Source of the DNA: Bin55 sp964572845
GTDB lineage: Bacteria > Pseudomonadota > Gammaproteobacteria > Pseudomonadales > Azotimanducaceae
Reading direction: 5' to 3'
DNA length: 64,000 nucleotides
Assembly (NCBI GenBank): GCA_964572845.1
Contig: CAZNFX010000003.1
Location: 62,001-126,000 of the forward strand
Below, one piece after another: positions 45,303 through 54,147 of this stretch; position 1 is the stretch's first letter, and every line of letters begins with the position of its first letter. A program made the position numbers and the translations under genes. Below the pieces are notes generated by a model that saw only the letters and a program-made list of their open reading frames with translations, searched no databases and was not told the origin of the DNA.

Positions 45303-46601
45303 ATGCCAAACTGGCCCTTCCTGCACAACGGTAACCCAATACACATAGCACGGGCCGAAGGCGTCTTTCTCTACACAAAAGACGGTCGTCAAATTCTAGA
45401 TGGGGCTGGTGGAGCTATTGTTTGCAATATCGGGCACGGCCGGGCGGAGGTCGCCGACGTGATACGCGAGGCGACCCTTAAGGCGGACTACATCTTGCCC
45501 CCGTGGAGCTGCGACGAACGCGAGGAATTGGTCGAGTTGCTCACTTCCAAGTGGCTTCCGCCATCGTTCACACGAGTCCACCTGACCTGCGGAGGCTCCG
45601 AAGCCATCGAGTCTGCGATGCGAATCGCCGTCATGCACTTTGCCGCTCAAGGTAAGGAAAATAAGGTCAAGATCATCGGCCGCGACGTGTCATATCACGG
45701 CACAACCTTGGCCACGATTTCTGTGGGTGGGCACGAGTCGCGCAAAGTTGGCATCAAACACATGCTTCAGCGCTACCCCGTAGCACCAACACCTTATACG
45801 CTTCGATGCGAGAGTTCCAATCCAACTCAGTACTACCTCGACGAACTAGAAAAAACCATTCTTTCGGAAGATCCTAATACGGTTGCCGCACTACTCGCTG
45901 AACCCATAGCCGGTGCTAGCGGTGGCGCGATGGTGCCGCCAGACGGCTATTGGGAAGGTGTTCGAGAGATGTGCGATAAGTACAACATGATCCTGATTGT
46001 CGACGAAATCATGACTGGATTCGGTCGTACCGGCACGCGGTTTGGCTATCAGCACTGGCCCATCGAACCGGATATTTTCGTGAGTGGGAAGGGATTGACT
46101 GCAGGTTATTCGCCGCTCAATGGATTGTTTTCCACTGATAGTATTGCCGAGCCCATTGAGCAATCCGCAGGATACAGTGTGATGTTCCACACCTATGGCT
46201 CCTTTGCACCAGCATGCGCGGCGGCGACCAAGGTGCTTCAAATTATGGATCGTGAAGCACTGGTGGACAGAGCCAAGAACCTTGGTGAAGTCCTTAGGGC
46301 AAAGCTACAGGCAGCGTTCTCCAACCACCCGCATGTCGCCGAATGTCGCGGCAAAGGACTGTTGCAAGCCATAGAAATCGTTAAGAATCGCGCGAGTCTA
46401 GAACGCTATCCTGCTTCGGAAAATGTAACTGGAAGGGTGATCCAAAAATCATTCGAAAACGGCGTGCACTTCTACGGTGCAGGAAATTCCATTGTCCGCG
46501 ATGTCGTGCTCCTGGGTCCTCCTATGACAGTGGACGAGTCCCATTTGGATAGGATGGTCAATGCACTATCGGACGCAGTGGATTCCGTTACGCGTGCCTA
46601 G
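45303..46601 (+). CDS. Class III (omega) aminotransferase
   Basis: PLP enzyme of 432 residues. The PLP-binding region is LIVDEIMTGFGRTG, and the Schiff-base lysine is in VSGKGLTAGYSPL. Other marks are the N-terminal GAGGAIVCNIGH and LTCGGSEAIESAMR. The amino-acceptor partner cannot be read from sequence; the class includes beta-alanine, taurine and polyamine transaminases. The ATG follows GAGGAA closely (GAGGAACTGTCC). Confidence 0.9.
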   Translation: MPNWPFLHNGNPIHIARAEGVFLYTKDGRQILDGAGGAIVCNIGHGRAEVADVIREATLKADYILPPWSCDEREELVELLTSKWLPPSFTRVHLTCGGSEAIESAMRIAVMHFAAQGKENKVKIIGRDVSYHGTTLATISVGGHESRKVGIKHMLQRYPVAPTPYTLRCESSNPTQYYLDELEKTILSEDPNTVAALLAEPIAGASGGAMVPPDGYWEGVREMCDKYNMILIVDEIMTGFGRTGTRFGYQHWPIEPDIFVSGKGLTAGYSPLNGLFSTDSIAEPIEQSAGYSVMFHTYGSFAPACAAATKVLQIMDREALVDRAKNLGEVLRAKLQAAFSNHPHVAECRGKGLLQAIEIVKNRASLERYPASENVTGRVIQKSFENGVHFYGAGNSIVRDVVLLGPPMTVDESHLDRMVNALSDAVDSVTRA

Positions 46602-46602
46602 C

Positions 46603-47115
46603 CTATCCACAAATGGCCAAGCTTCTCTCGACATACCACTCCGTTAGTCTGTCATGCACGAATAGGAAATCTCCCTCTACATACGAACCTGAAAGAACAT
46701 GAGGCAGCCAGAATCGATCATCCTCCCACATTTTTCCGTAGGGTATTTGGTCTAAATCGCACCAAAACGGTTCTGCTTCCTGAGTAGTCTTGGGTATTCC
46801 AACGGCCTGAAGTGATGTGAAAACGCACCCCTCCATTGAGTAGCCGTTGCCACTATCGAAGAAGCGCAAGTTAGCACCTAGTTTCAGTTCAACCGCACGA
46901 ATTCCAACTTCCTCGTACAGTTCTCGTGCCGCACACTCTTCAGCGGACTCGCCAAGCTCTATCTTGCCCCCAGGGGCATTTACTTTGCCCTTTCCATGAC
47001 CTCGGAGCTTGTTGATCAAGAGAACAGACCGATCCCTAATGACGAATACCAACGTAGCTCGATTCCGCGGATTCCAAGCCTGGGGAATTGGTGCTCTAAT
47101 TAGATTGCTAATCAA
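46603..47115 (-). CDS. Nudix hydrolase (MutT/MTH1-like)
   Basis: Nucleoside diphosphate-linked hydrolase of 170 residues. The Nudix box is complete: GGKIELGESAEECAARELYE followed by EVGI. The preceding GHGKGKVNAP segment is like 8-oxo-dGTP/2-hydroxy-dATP diphosphatases of the MTH1 type. It begins at a TTG that overlaps the upstream dUTPase stop by four bases, so the two genes form a nucleotide-pool cleaning pair. Confidence 0.88.
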   Translation of the reverse strand: MISNLIRAPIPQAWNPRNRATLVFVIRDRSVLLINKLRGHGKGKVNAPGGKIELGESAEECAARELYEEVGIRAVELKLGANLRFFDSGNGYSMEGCVFTSLQAVGIPKTTQEAEPFWCDLDQIPYGKMWEDDRFWLPHVLSGSYVEGDFLFVHDRLTEWYVERSLAICG

Positions 47116-47759
47116 CGTGTTCCAGCATCTGGTTTAAGTTTTCTATAACGTTGCTCGAGCGCACGTTGCAGGTCTACTTGGAAACTCTCCGCATATGCGT
47201 CGAGTTCCTTGACTAGCATTGCGAGGTGAACGTTGTCTTCGCGGCCCTGCCATATCTTTTGGTAGTGCCCTTCCTTGTATCCATTGGCCTGCCTAAATCG
47301 ATTCAAGACGTGCTTTCCTTTGTAGATGCCATAAAGATCGCTAAGTGTCATTGGCGTCGCTTTCATGACATTCATGAAGGTGGCGATCTCAAATGAGCCC
47401 TGTAATGCGGCCAACGCCAACGCTTCCACACAGGCCCTGAATTCCTTGGCCAACAAGGTTTCCTGCAGTTCAACCATTTGCCTCGAGATTGTCTCGAGAT
47501 TCGCCTTGTCGATGATCAACATTGACAAGCCGAAGTGCCAAATGTCCACTATCTCAAGCTTGACCTGATCAAGATCGGATTCCTGGTGCTTCCACCATTT
47601 CCAACCATAGTGGTCCAGAAGTTCGGCACACTCCGTCCAGATTGCGCGGTTGAAGGGATAGCCTTGATCTTGCCAAGACGGATGTACGTCGCGATTGTGC
47701 AGTTCCTGCAAACTTGCCATCTCGCGGAGGCATTCTGTAAATCTCTCAATTTCGAGCAC
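47112..47759 (-). CDS. Dimeric dUTPase (dUTPase_2 family)
   Basis: All-alpha dimeric dUTP diphosphatase, 215 residues, which prevents uracil incorporation in DNA. The metal-binding motifs are IWTECAELLDHYGWKWWK and QVKLEIVDIWHF, the paired ExxE and ExxD signatures of this family. This is unrelated to the trimeric Dut of E. coli. It overlaps the Nudix gene in a TTGA arrangement. Confidence 0.9.
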   Translation of the reverse strand: MLEIERFTECLREMASLQELHNRDVHPSWQDQGYPFNRAIWTECAELLDHYGWKWWKHQESDLDQVKLEIVDIWHFGLSMLIIDKANLETISRQMVELQETLLAKEFRACVEALALAALQGSFEIATFMNVMKATPMTLSDLYGIYKGKHVLNRFRQANGYKEGHYQKIWQGREDNVHLAMLVKELDAYAESFQVDLQRALEQRYRKLKPDAGTR

Positions 47760-47893
47760 TAAGTCCTCCCTGCGCTTAGAGTTGGCGAATCAAACAAGAA
47801 AGCTGGTGCATTAGGGTAGTGTACGGCTACACCACTGACTCGCTGGCGTAGTTCTGGACCGGCACCACACCAAACTGTGTTTCTCAGAGCCAA

Positions 47894-48734
47894 TTGAACC
47901 ACCCGAGGACACACTATGTATACTCGCCAATTTCTCTGAGCAGGACAAGTCGGCTTTCATGCGTCTTGGTTCGAACCGAACCAGAAGCGCCAAAACACCT
48001 CGGCATCAGTTTTCTCGTGTTTTTCGCATGGACACCCCAGGAATCGCATTTCAATGCAGTATTTATTGGAGAATATTCGCGTGTCCCACGACCAAATCGT
48101 TGGCTGAGAGGCGAAGGGTGCTACGTGGCCAATGCAATCTTGGGACACGAACGTGACTCACTAGGAGACCCAAATGCGACTGTTTCGAGAATCACACAAG
48201 CGCCCCGGCTCATGTCGAAAGAGACAGTGAACGAGCTATCGCTATTCCATTTTTTCACCGATTGGTGCGCTGTCGAGCCAGAGCGATGAGTTTGCGCCTC
48301 AATGATCTGCAAATTACTTCAGCAGGGAGCAACACCACCAATGCTGGCCAGGCTCGAACGGTCAGCAAGCTGCAAGGAACCGAACTACGGCAGGAGTTGG
48401 AAGGTTTAGCGATCAATGTAATGGGTGAGTTCGAGTATATATAGCAATAATGGGTCTCTGCGTGATTCGGGGTCGTGGCAACGTCAATTCATGCTCTGCT
48501 TGAGCTTGATTATCGGTGGCGGAAGTTGGTGCCGGCATTGCTAGAACGGCTACCATTGTTCACGGTAGCATGGGATTTACGGACTTACTTGGGTTACATT
48601 ATCGGTTCAAAGGAATTGGGATTAACCGACGGATTCTTGGCGGACGGGAACTCCTACGCATCGAAGCAACGCAAATGCAAAGTCTGTTAAATGAGCTGCC
48701 CCAATTGAACTATCGATTATTCAACAGAGACTAA
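47894..48734 (+). pseudogene. Decayed acyl-CoA dehydrogenase
   Basis: Fragments of one acyl-CoA dehydrogenase are spread over three reading frames in the right order. The frame opening at 47894 gives LVRTEPEAPKHLGISFLV; a shifted frame gives MDTPGIAFQ; back in the first frame come VFIGEYSRVPRP and GEGCYVANAILGHERDS. The next frame gives SKLQGTELRQELEGLAINVMG, and the last (48516-48734) gives IVHGSMGFTDLLGLHYRFK. These match the middle and C-terminal motifs of the family (DTPGI, VRVP, HER, KGTE, HGGxGFT). At least three frameshifts and no intact start mean it is inactive, unless they are assembly errors. Confidence 0.72.
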
Positions 48735-48738
48735 ACTA

Positions 48739-48766
48739 CTTGAAAACACAACGAATGACCCCATAT
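48739..48766 (+). promoter_or_regulatory. Sigma32 (heat-shock) promoter of lon
   Basis: CTTGAAA at 48739-48745 and CCCCATAT at 48759-48766 are separated by 13 bases. This matches the known RpoH consensus (CTTGAAA, 13-14 bases, CCCCATnT). It lies 28 bases before the lon ATG, giving a leader of about 20 bases. lon is a classic member of the heat-shock regulon. Confidence 0.82.
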
Positions 48767-48794
48767 ATCGACTTGAAGCGAACGGTCAATTAGC

Positions 48795-51113
48795 ATGCCA
48801 ACCAAGCCAGTACTACCGCTCAAGAATGTAGTCGTCTTTCCCGACCAGATTGCGCCCATATCCGTCGGAAGGACCAAATCAATGAGTGCGATTAATTCTG
48901 CTACTACAGGCGATCGCTACATCATTACTGCATTGCAGCTCGAGCAGGAAATTGAAGACCCAAGTCGTGAAGATTTGCATGACATCGGAACTCTGTGCAA
49001 AGTCGCGCGAGTCGAGAAACGCGACGGTGGAGCTCAGGTCCTCGCGGAAGGAGTCGCCCGCGTACGACTCGGCGATGAAACTGAAGAGGAGGACTTTCTG
49101 GCTGTAGAGTACGAGGAGCTCCCCAACCTGACAGAACAAGCAGACAGTCTTAGTCCAGAAGCGACAGCTACCCACAAAGCAGCGCTCGATTTAGCGAAGG
49201 ACCTTGCTAAATTCATAAATCCTGATAAGAGCGAGCAAGTCTTTAAGCAGTTTATCGGGCAGTACAAGAATCCAATCACGCAAATGTATCGGCTTGCAAC
49301 GTTTGCTCAGCAGATGACGTTCAAACAAGCCCAGGAAATCTTGGAAATTGACGCGACCGACAAGTTGATGAGCTTCATCCTGACGATACTCAAGAATGAG
49401 TACTCCGTCACTCAGCTGCAACGCGAGATTCAAACCCAGGCACGAGAGGGTCTCGAACAGCAACAACGCGAGCACATGCTGAGGCAGCAAAAACGGGCCA
49501 TTGAGCAAGCGCTGGGAGAAGACGAAAATGATGACGAAATAGCCGAACTCAAAGAGGAACTTCGACAGGCGAACTTACCCGATGCAGCACAAAAGGAAGT
49601 CGATCGGGAAATCAAGAGACTTTCTCGCATGTCTCCCAACGCCGCGGATTTTCAAGTCTCCAGGAGTTATCTGGAATTGGTGGCGGAGCTGCCTTGGAAC
49701 GTCATCACCGAAGACAATCTAGATCTCAAGCATGCTGAAGGCATCCTGAACGAAGATCACTACGGATTGGAGGAAGTCAAGGATAGAATTCTTGAATCCT
49801 TGGCAGTGCTAAAGCTCAATCCAGACGCCAAGGCATCCATCCTTTGCTTTGTCGGACCGCCAGGGGTCGGCAAGACATCTTTAGGTCAATCCATTGCACG
49901 AGCCATGGGGCGCAAATTCGAGCGGATGAGTCTGGGCGGCTTGCATGACGAAGCTGAATTGCGCGGTCACCGTCGAACATACATAGGAGCGATGCCAGGG
50001 CGAATACTGCAGGCGGTTCGTCGATGTGGCGTGCGAAATCCCGTTCTTATGCTTGACGAACTTGACAAGATCGGCGCAGATTTTCGTGGCGACCCATCGG
50101 CTGCATTGATGGAAATTCTTGATCCGGCTCAGAACAAAGAGTTCCGAGACAACTATCTCAATTTGCCCTTTGACCTCTCAAAGGTCATGTTCATTACAAC
50201 GGCTAATACGCTCGAAGGAGTATCCAGACCCTTGCTTGACCGAATGGAAGTCCTCGAGTTAACTGGCTATAGCGATCTTGAGAAACTTGAGATCGCTCAC
50301 CGCTACCTCATTCCGCGTCAGACTTTGAATGCGGGTCTCAAAGACAAAGACATGAACTTCACGGACGAAGGACTGAAGCATGTCATACGACGCTACACAC
50401 GTGAAGCAGGAGTGCGGTCCCTTGAACGAATAATCGAGAGCATTGCACGCAAACGAGCAAAGAACAGCTTGATGCTGGAGTCCAAGCTTAGTCCATTGGA
50501 CGTAGACACGATAGTAGAGCTGCTCGGCCCAGAACGATTCAAGGAAGAACGAAGCCGAAAGGCGTTGACCAATGGCGTCGCGACTGGACTTGCATGGACC
50601 GAAACCGGTGGCGATGTTCTCTACGTCGAGGCGTCGCTCACTTCAAAGGACGACAAAGTTACCATCACTGGTCATATCGGACAGGTAATGCAAGAGTCCG
50701 CGAAAGCCGCTCGGAGCTACATCTGGGCAGCTGCGGACGACCTACACATCGACAGAAACGCAATCGAAAAATCCGGCGTGCACATCCACGTCCCCGCCGG
50801 TGCCGTGCCTAAGGATGGACCATCAGCAGGCATCACAATGGCTACTGCCTTGGCAAGCGCATACAGTGAAAAGGTTGTGCGTGACGATTTGGCAATGACA
50901 GGTGAACTGACACTCTCTGGATTGGTATTGCCGGTGGGTGGCATTCGTGAAAAGATACTTGCTGCCCATCGGTCGGGAATTCACCATGTGATCCTGCCTA
51001 AAGAAAACGAATCGGAATTGGAGAAACTGCCAGACACGGTCCGCAAGGAAATGAAGATCAGTTTGGTAGAGAGTCTCTCTGACGTCGTCAAGATAGCCAT
51101 ACCGGACCTCTAA
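48795..51113 (+). CDS. lon: ATP-dependent protease Lon
   Basis: Cytoplasmic AAA+ protease of 772 residues that degrades misfolded and regulatory proteins. It has an N-terminal substrate-binding domain (LPLKNVVVFPDQIAPI), a coiled-coil region around 200-260, Walker A GPPGVGKTSLG, Walker B LMLDELDKIG, and a protease domain with the Ser/Lys dyad in PKDGPSAGITMA and GGIREKILAA. Length is close to E. coli Lon (784). It is driven by the heat-shock promoter just upstream. Confidence 0.97.
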   Translation: MPTKPVLPLKNVVVFPDQIAPISVGRTKSMSAINSATTGDRYIITALQLEQEIEDPSREDLHDIGTLCKVARVEKRDGGAQVLAEGVARVRLGDETEEEDFLAVEYEELPNLTEQADSLSPEATATHKAALDLAKDLAKFINPDKSEQVFKQFIGQYKNPITQMYRLATFAQQMTFKQAQEILEIDATDKLMSFILTILKNEYSVTQLQREIQTQAREGLEQQQREHMLRQQKRAIEQALGEDENDDEIAELKEELRQANLPDAAQKEVDREIKRLSRMSPNAADFQVSRSYLELVAELPWNVITEDNLDLKHAEGILNEDHYGLEEVKDRILESLAVLKLNPDAKASILCFVGPPGVGKTSLGQSIARAMGRKFERMSLGGLHDEAELRGHRRTYIGAMPGRILQAVRRCGVRNPVLMLDELDKIGADFRGDPSAALMEILDPAQNKEFRDNYLNLPFDLSKVMFITTANTLEGVSRPLLDRMEVLELTGYSDLEKLEIAHRYLIPRQTLNAGLKDKDMNFTDEGLKHVIRRYTREAGVRSLERIIESIARKRAKNSLMLESKLSPLDVDTIVELLGPERFKEERSRKALTNGVATGLAWTETGGDVLYVEASLTSKDDKVTITGHIGQVMQESAKAARSYIWAAADDLHIDRNAIEKSGVHIHVPAGAVPKDGPSAGITMATALASAYSEKVVRDDLAMTGELTLSGLVLPVGGIREKILAAHRSGIHHVILPKENESELEKLPDTVRKEMKISLVESLSDVVKIAIPDL

Positions 51114-51180
51114 AGTAATTTTTGACCGGAGGTCCGATCCGGATGCATCTGAACTCTACCGAACAGGTGTGCGATTCTGC

Positions 51181-51603
51181 CTAGTCCATAGCGACCCCAT
51201 TTCGAGATCCAGCCATACTCCAAGATTGCCAATGGATATTTGTCATTTCTATTGCTGAACTACCGACAGCAACTGACTGGTATTGCGGATATTTTTCCAA
51301 CAGCAAATCTGCAATGTCACACGATGAAGGTACGACCGAAGCTTGACAGTCCAGGCGCAACCACCAGAGTTTCTTCCAATCTTCGTCGTAGTGGTCAAGA
51401 ATCAAGGAAACCCTACAGTTTTGCTCGATATTGCGAACTCTACGCAATCTCGCAGTTGACTTGGGTTTGCCGTCGATAGGACTATAAATACGATCGTCCA
51501 ACCGGACAAACACCACAGGCACCACGTGCGGAACGTCGTCGTTACACGTGGCAAGAAATCCTCTTGGTTCACTATCCAAGAGCTGGCAGACCCACTCATC
51601 CAC
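51181..51603 (-). CDS. PPOX-class flavin/F420-binding protein
   Basis: Split beta-barrel protein of 140 residues. It starts LLDSEPRGFLATCNDDVPHV and has PIDGKPKSTARLRRVRNI and SLILDHYDEDWKKLWWLRL, patterns of the PPOX-class family annotated as probable F420-dependent enzymes. The cofactor could equally be FMN, since F420 synthesis is uncommon in gammaproteobacteria and no such gene is here. Function is unknown. Confidence 0.75.
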   Translation of the reverse strand: MDEWVCQLLDSEPRGFLATCNDDVPHVVPVVFVRLDDRIYSPIDGKPKSTARLRRVRNIEQNCRVSLILDHYDEDWKKLWWLRLDCQASVVPSSCDIADLLLEKYPQYQSVAVGSSAIEMTNIHWQSWSMAGSRNGVAMD

Positions 51604-51799
51604 GAATAGAAACCTCTCTCACACCACTGTCTCTCAATGTTTGATTGTGCCGAAATCTCTTACAGAATGGACGAAGACACGATCCGGATTGCTGACTTGC
51701 ACCCTGGACGAGAGGGAAATCCGACGACGGGTGCTATCGGTCTAACGTCGAATTGATCTGAGTCTCCAGGCTGCAAGTGTGCCGGGCTCGCGACACGCC

Positions 51800-51831
51800 T
51801 ATAATGCGGACATACTCCGAATTTCTGAGGA
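51800..51831 (+). promoter_or_regulatory. Promoter -10 box and ribosome-binding site of the 51838 gene
   Basis: A perfect TATAAT lies at 51800-51805, 32 bases before the ATG. GAGGA at 51827-51831 sits 6 bases before the ATG. No good -35 hexamer is seen at the standard distance. Confidence 0.55.
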
Positions 51832-51837
51832 AAAACA

Positions 51838-52137
51838 ATGAGCGACGTAGACGGCACCTGGGACACTGTTGTCAATACGCCCATGGGACAGCAAAAGGGC
51901 CAATTGACCGTCAATTCAGATGGCAACAGTTTCACAGGCACTATGACCGGTGATCGTGGATCTCTTGATATTTCTGATGGCGCAGTTGACGGCAACAAAC
52001 TTACGTGGACCGCGGATATTGCCGAGCCGATGCCCATGAAGCTCTCTTTCTCGGTCGAAGTGAATGGTGACGAAATGACCGGCAATGTGCAACTTGGAAT
52101 GTTCGGCAACGCACCATTGACAGGTTCACGAGCTTAG
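51838..52137 (+). CDS. Small beta-rich protein of unknown function
   Basis: A 99-residue protein without signal peptide. It is built of short alternating strands with conserved-looking turns (GTWDTVVNTPMGQQKG, GNSFTGTMTGDRGSLDI, VNGDEMTGNVQLG), suggestive of a small lipocalin-like or beta-sandwich fold. It has its own -10 box and a strong ribosome-binding site, and a hairpin follows the stop, so it is probably a monocistronic real gene. No function can be assigned. Confidence 0.72.
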   Translation: MSDVDGTWDTVVNTPMGQQKGQLTVNSDGNSFTGTMTGDRGSLDISDGAVDGNKLTWTADIAEPMPMKLSFSVEVNGDEMTGNVQLGMFGNAPLTGSRA

Positions 52138-52143
52138 ACATAG

Positions 52144-52164
52144 ATCGCGCTAACAAGGCGCGAT
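52144..52164 (+). terminator. Hairpin after the 51838 gene
   Basis: A perfect 7-bp stem, ATCGCGC at 52144-52150 and GCGCGAT at 52158-52164, encloses a 7-base loop, six bases after the stop codon. There is no following T-run, so termination is plausible but not certain; it may instead stabilise the 3' end. Confidence 0.5.
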
Positions 52165-52338
52165 GTAGACACTCTACCGTCAACAAGGCAAAAGGTACCT
52201 TATCCGCTCAAATTGCACGGTGGAAGTCAGTCTCTGGCTATCGCGTCGCCCAATTGCAAGTCGATCAGCGGTTGGGGGTCAGCCATTCATGCCCGTAACT
52301 TTAGCGGTCAATCAGGAACAGCGGAGTGCTGAGTAAGC

Positions 52339-53337
52339 ATGCCTGAGCAAGAGTATGTAATTGTTGGTGCTGAAGAGTCCCCTTATTCCGTCAAGGTTCG
52401 GTCATACTTCCGCTACAAAAACATTCCACACAAATGGACCACTCGCACCGAGTCGGCAAGTCTCTTTGCGAAGCACGCAAAGCTCCCTCTAATTCCGCTA
52501 GTCGTTACTCCTCAAGGTAAGGGACTTCAGGATTCCACACCCATCATTCAGACGCTGGAGTCGCAGTTTCCCGAGCCTGGCATCCATCCATACGACCCAA
52601 TCATCTGCTTCATCTCACTGCTACTTGAGGAATTCGGTGACGAGTGGGGAAACAAGTGGATGTTCCACCTCAGGTGGGCTAGAGACATCGACCAGATTGG
52701 CTGCTCGCGGAGAATCGCAGCAATGGTTAATCCCGATGCCGATGAACAACAGTTGGAAGCCATCGCCGATTCCATTCGGAAGAGAATGGTTGACCGAGTC
52801 TGGTTCGTGGGATCCAACGCTACCACAGCACCCCTAATTGAACGCTCGTTTCAAGAGACTCTTACTCTACTCGACGAGCACTTGTCTACACGACGTTATC
52901 TGTTTGGAGATCGACCTGCATTCGCTGATTTTGCGCTTTGGGGGCAAATCTACAATGCAAATAGGGATCACACGCCTGCTTCCATGATTGCAAAGACAAG
53001 AAACATGCAGGCTTGGATTGATCGAATGTTGAGTCCTGTCAGCAGAGGACCATTTGAATCTTGGCGCGATCTGCAAGAAACATTGACTCCTATCTTGCAA
53101 ACCCAGGTGAGTTCAATGTTCTTGCGATGGAGCGCAAGGAACGCCGACGCAATCAGAAGTGGCGAGGAGGAGTTTAGCGTTGATTTGAGTGGGGGCCAGT
53201 GGGTCCAAAAGCCACAGAAGTACCACGCAAAATCTCTGCAGGTACTGCGAGAGAAATTTCTAGAGTATTCGAGCAACAACGAACTTCGAGAGATTCTCGC
53301 CCAATCAGACTGCCTGAGATATCTCGAAGCGGCCTAG
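52339..53337 (+). CDS. Glutathione S-transferase-like protein
   Basis: Protein of 332 residues with an N-terminal thioredoxin-like GST domain (EESPYSVKVRSYFRYKNI, then QDSTPIIQTLESQFP) and a helical C-terminal domain (RYLFGDRPAFADFALWGQI). An extra C-terminal ~100 residues go beyond a standard GST. A serine in SPYS could be the catalytic residue. It lies 36 bases before a VOC-family gene, and both suggest work on an electrophilic or aromatic small molecule. Confidence 0.82.
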   Translation: MPEQEYVIVGAEESPYSVKVRSYFRYKNIPHKWTTRTESASLFAKHAKLPLIPLVVTPQGKGLQDSTPIIQTLESQFPEPGIHPYDPIICFISLLLEEFGDEWGNKWMFHLRWARDIDQIGCSRRIAAMVNPDADEQQLEAIADSIRKRMVDRVWFVGSNATTAPLIERSFQETLTLLDEHLSTRRYLFGDRPAFADFALWGQIYNANRDHTPASMIAKTRNMQAWIDRMLSPVSRGPFESWRDLQETLTPILQTQVSSMFLRWSARNADAIRSGEEEFSVDLSGGQWVQKPQKYHAKSLQVLREKFLEYSSNNELREILAQSDCLRYLEAA

Positions 53338-53373
53338 TCCAATACGTCGTTTGATGAAACGAGGAGTGTTCAA

Positions 53374-54147
53374 ATGACCATTCAATTGAGACAAATATGT
53401 CTAGTTGCCCGTGATCTGCGTCCTGTGATCGACGACCTTACCTACGTTCTCGGAATCAAGTCATGCTTCGTGGATCCTGGAGTGGGAGTGTTCGGACTGG
53501 AAAACACACTAATGTGCGTCGGACGCAACTTCCTAGAGGTCGTGGCTCCAGTACAAGAGGATACAGCGGGCGGGCGTTACCTAGACCGTAGAGGCGGCGA
53601 TGGTGGCTACATGGTTATCTGTCAGGCCAATAGCAAGGATGAACAGCGGGCAATTCGACAGCGAGCATTGGACAACGGCATCCGAATTGCACATGAAGGT
53701 GACCGCTCAAACTGGAACATATGCCAAGTGCATCCTAGGGATATGGTGGTGTCCTTCTTTGAGATCGATTGGATGGAACCCAACGACTTTACAGGTTGGT
53801 GGATGCCTGCTGGCGGACTGCAATGGGAAGACAAAGTGGATCAGTCTTCAACGATTGATTATGTGGGAGTGGAGTTGCAGAGTGCCGACCCAGATGCAGT
53901 TGCTCAGCGGTGGAGCCTTGTATCGGGTGAACCGGTTCAGCTTGTCGATGACGAACTCCACATTCGCTTTAACAATGCCGTTCTGCGATTCGTTCATGCT
54001 ACAGATGGCCGCGGACCGGGATTGGGTGGATTGGACATAGCCGTTGCCGACCGTGCCGGAATTCTCAAGCGGGCAAAGGAGAGAAACTGCTACGCCAACG
54101 ACGAACACGTAAACGTCTGTGGCACACGCTTTTACCTCAAGGACTAG
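53374..54147 (+). CDS. VOC (glyoxalase/dioxygenase superfamily) protein
   Basis: Protein of 257 residues with two vicinal-oxygen-chelate-like modules. The first starts LRQICLVARDLRPVIDDLTYVLGI; the second is near IDYVGVELQSADPDAVAQRW. Possible metal residues include the histidine in CQVHPRDMV and the acids in FFEIDW. The family contains glyoxalases, dioxygenases and epimerases, so the reaction is open. An ATG with GAGGAG upstream is clear. The 3' end overlaps the convergent PhyH gene by 11 bases. Confidence 0.8.
   Translation: MTIQLRQICLVARDLRPVIDDLTYVLGIKSCFVDPGVGVFGLENTLMCVGRNFLEVVAPVQEDTAGGRYLDRRGGDGGYMVICQANSKDEQRAIRQRALDNGIRIAHEGDRSNWNICQVHPRDMVVSFFEIDWMEPNDFTGWWMPAGGLQWEDKVDQSSTIDYVGVELQSADPDAVAQRWSLVSGEPVQLVDDELHIRFNNAVLRFVHATDGRGPGLGGLDIAVADRAGILKRAKERNCYANDEHVNVCGTRFYLKD

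Noticed and set aside
51123..51140. CCGGA/TCCGG inverted repeat after lon as a terminator
   Set aside because: Stem of only five pairs and no T-run after it; too weak to call.
51666..51755. 29-codon plus-strand frame before the 51838 gene
   Set aside because: Weak start signal and too short to support without other evidence.
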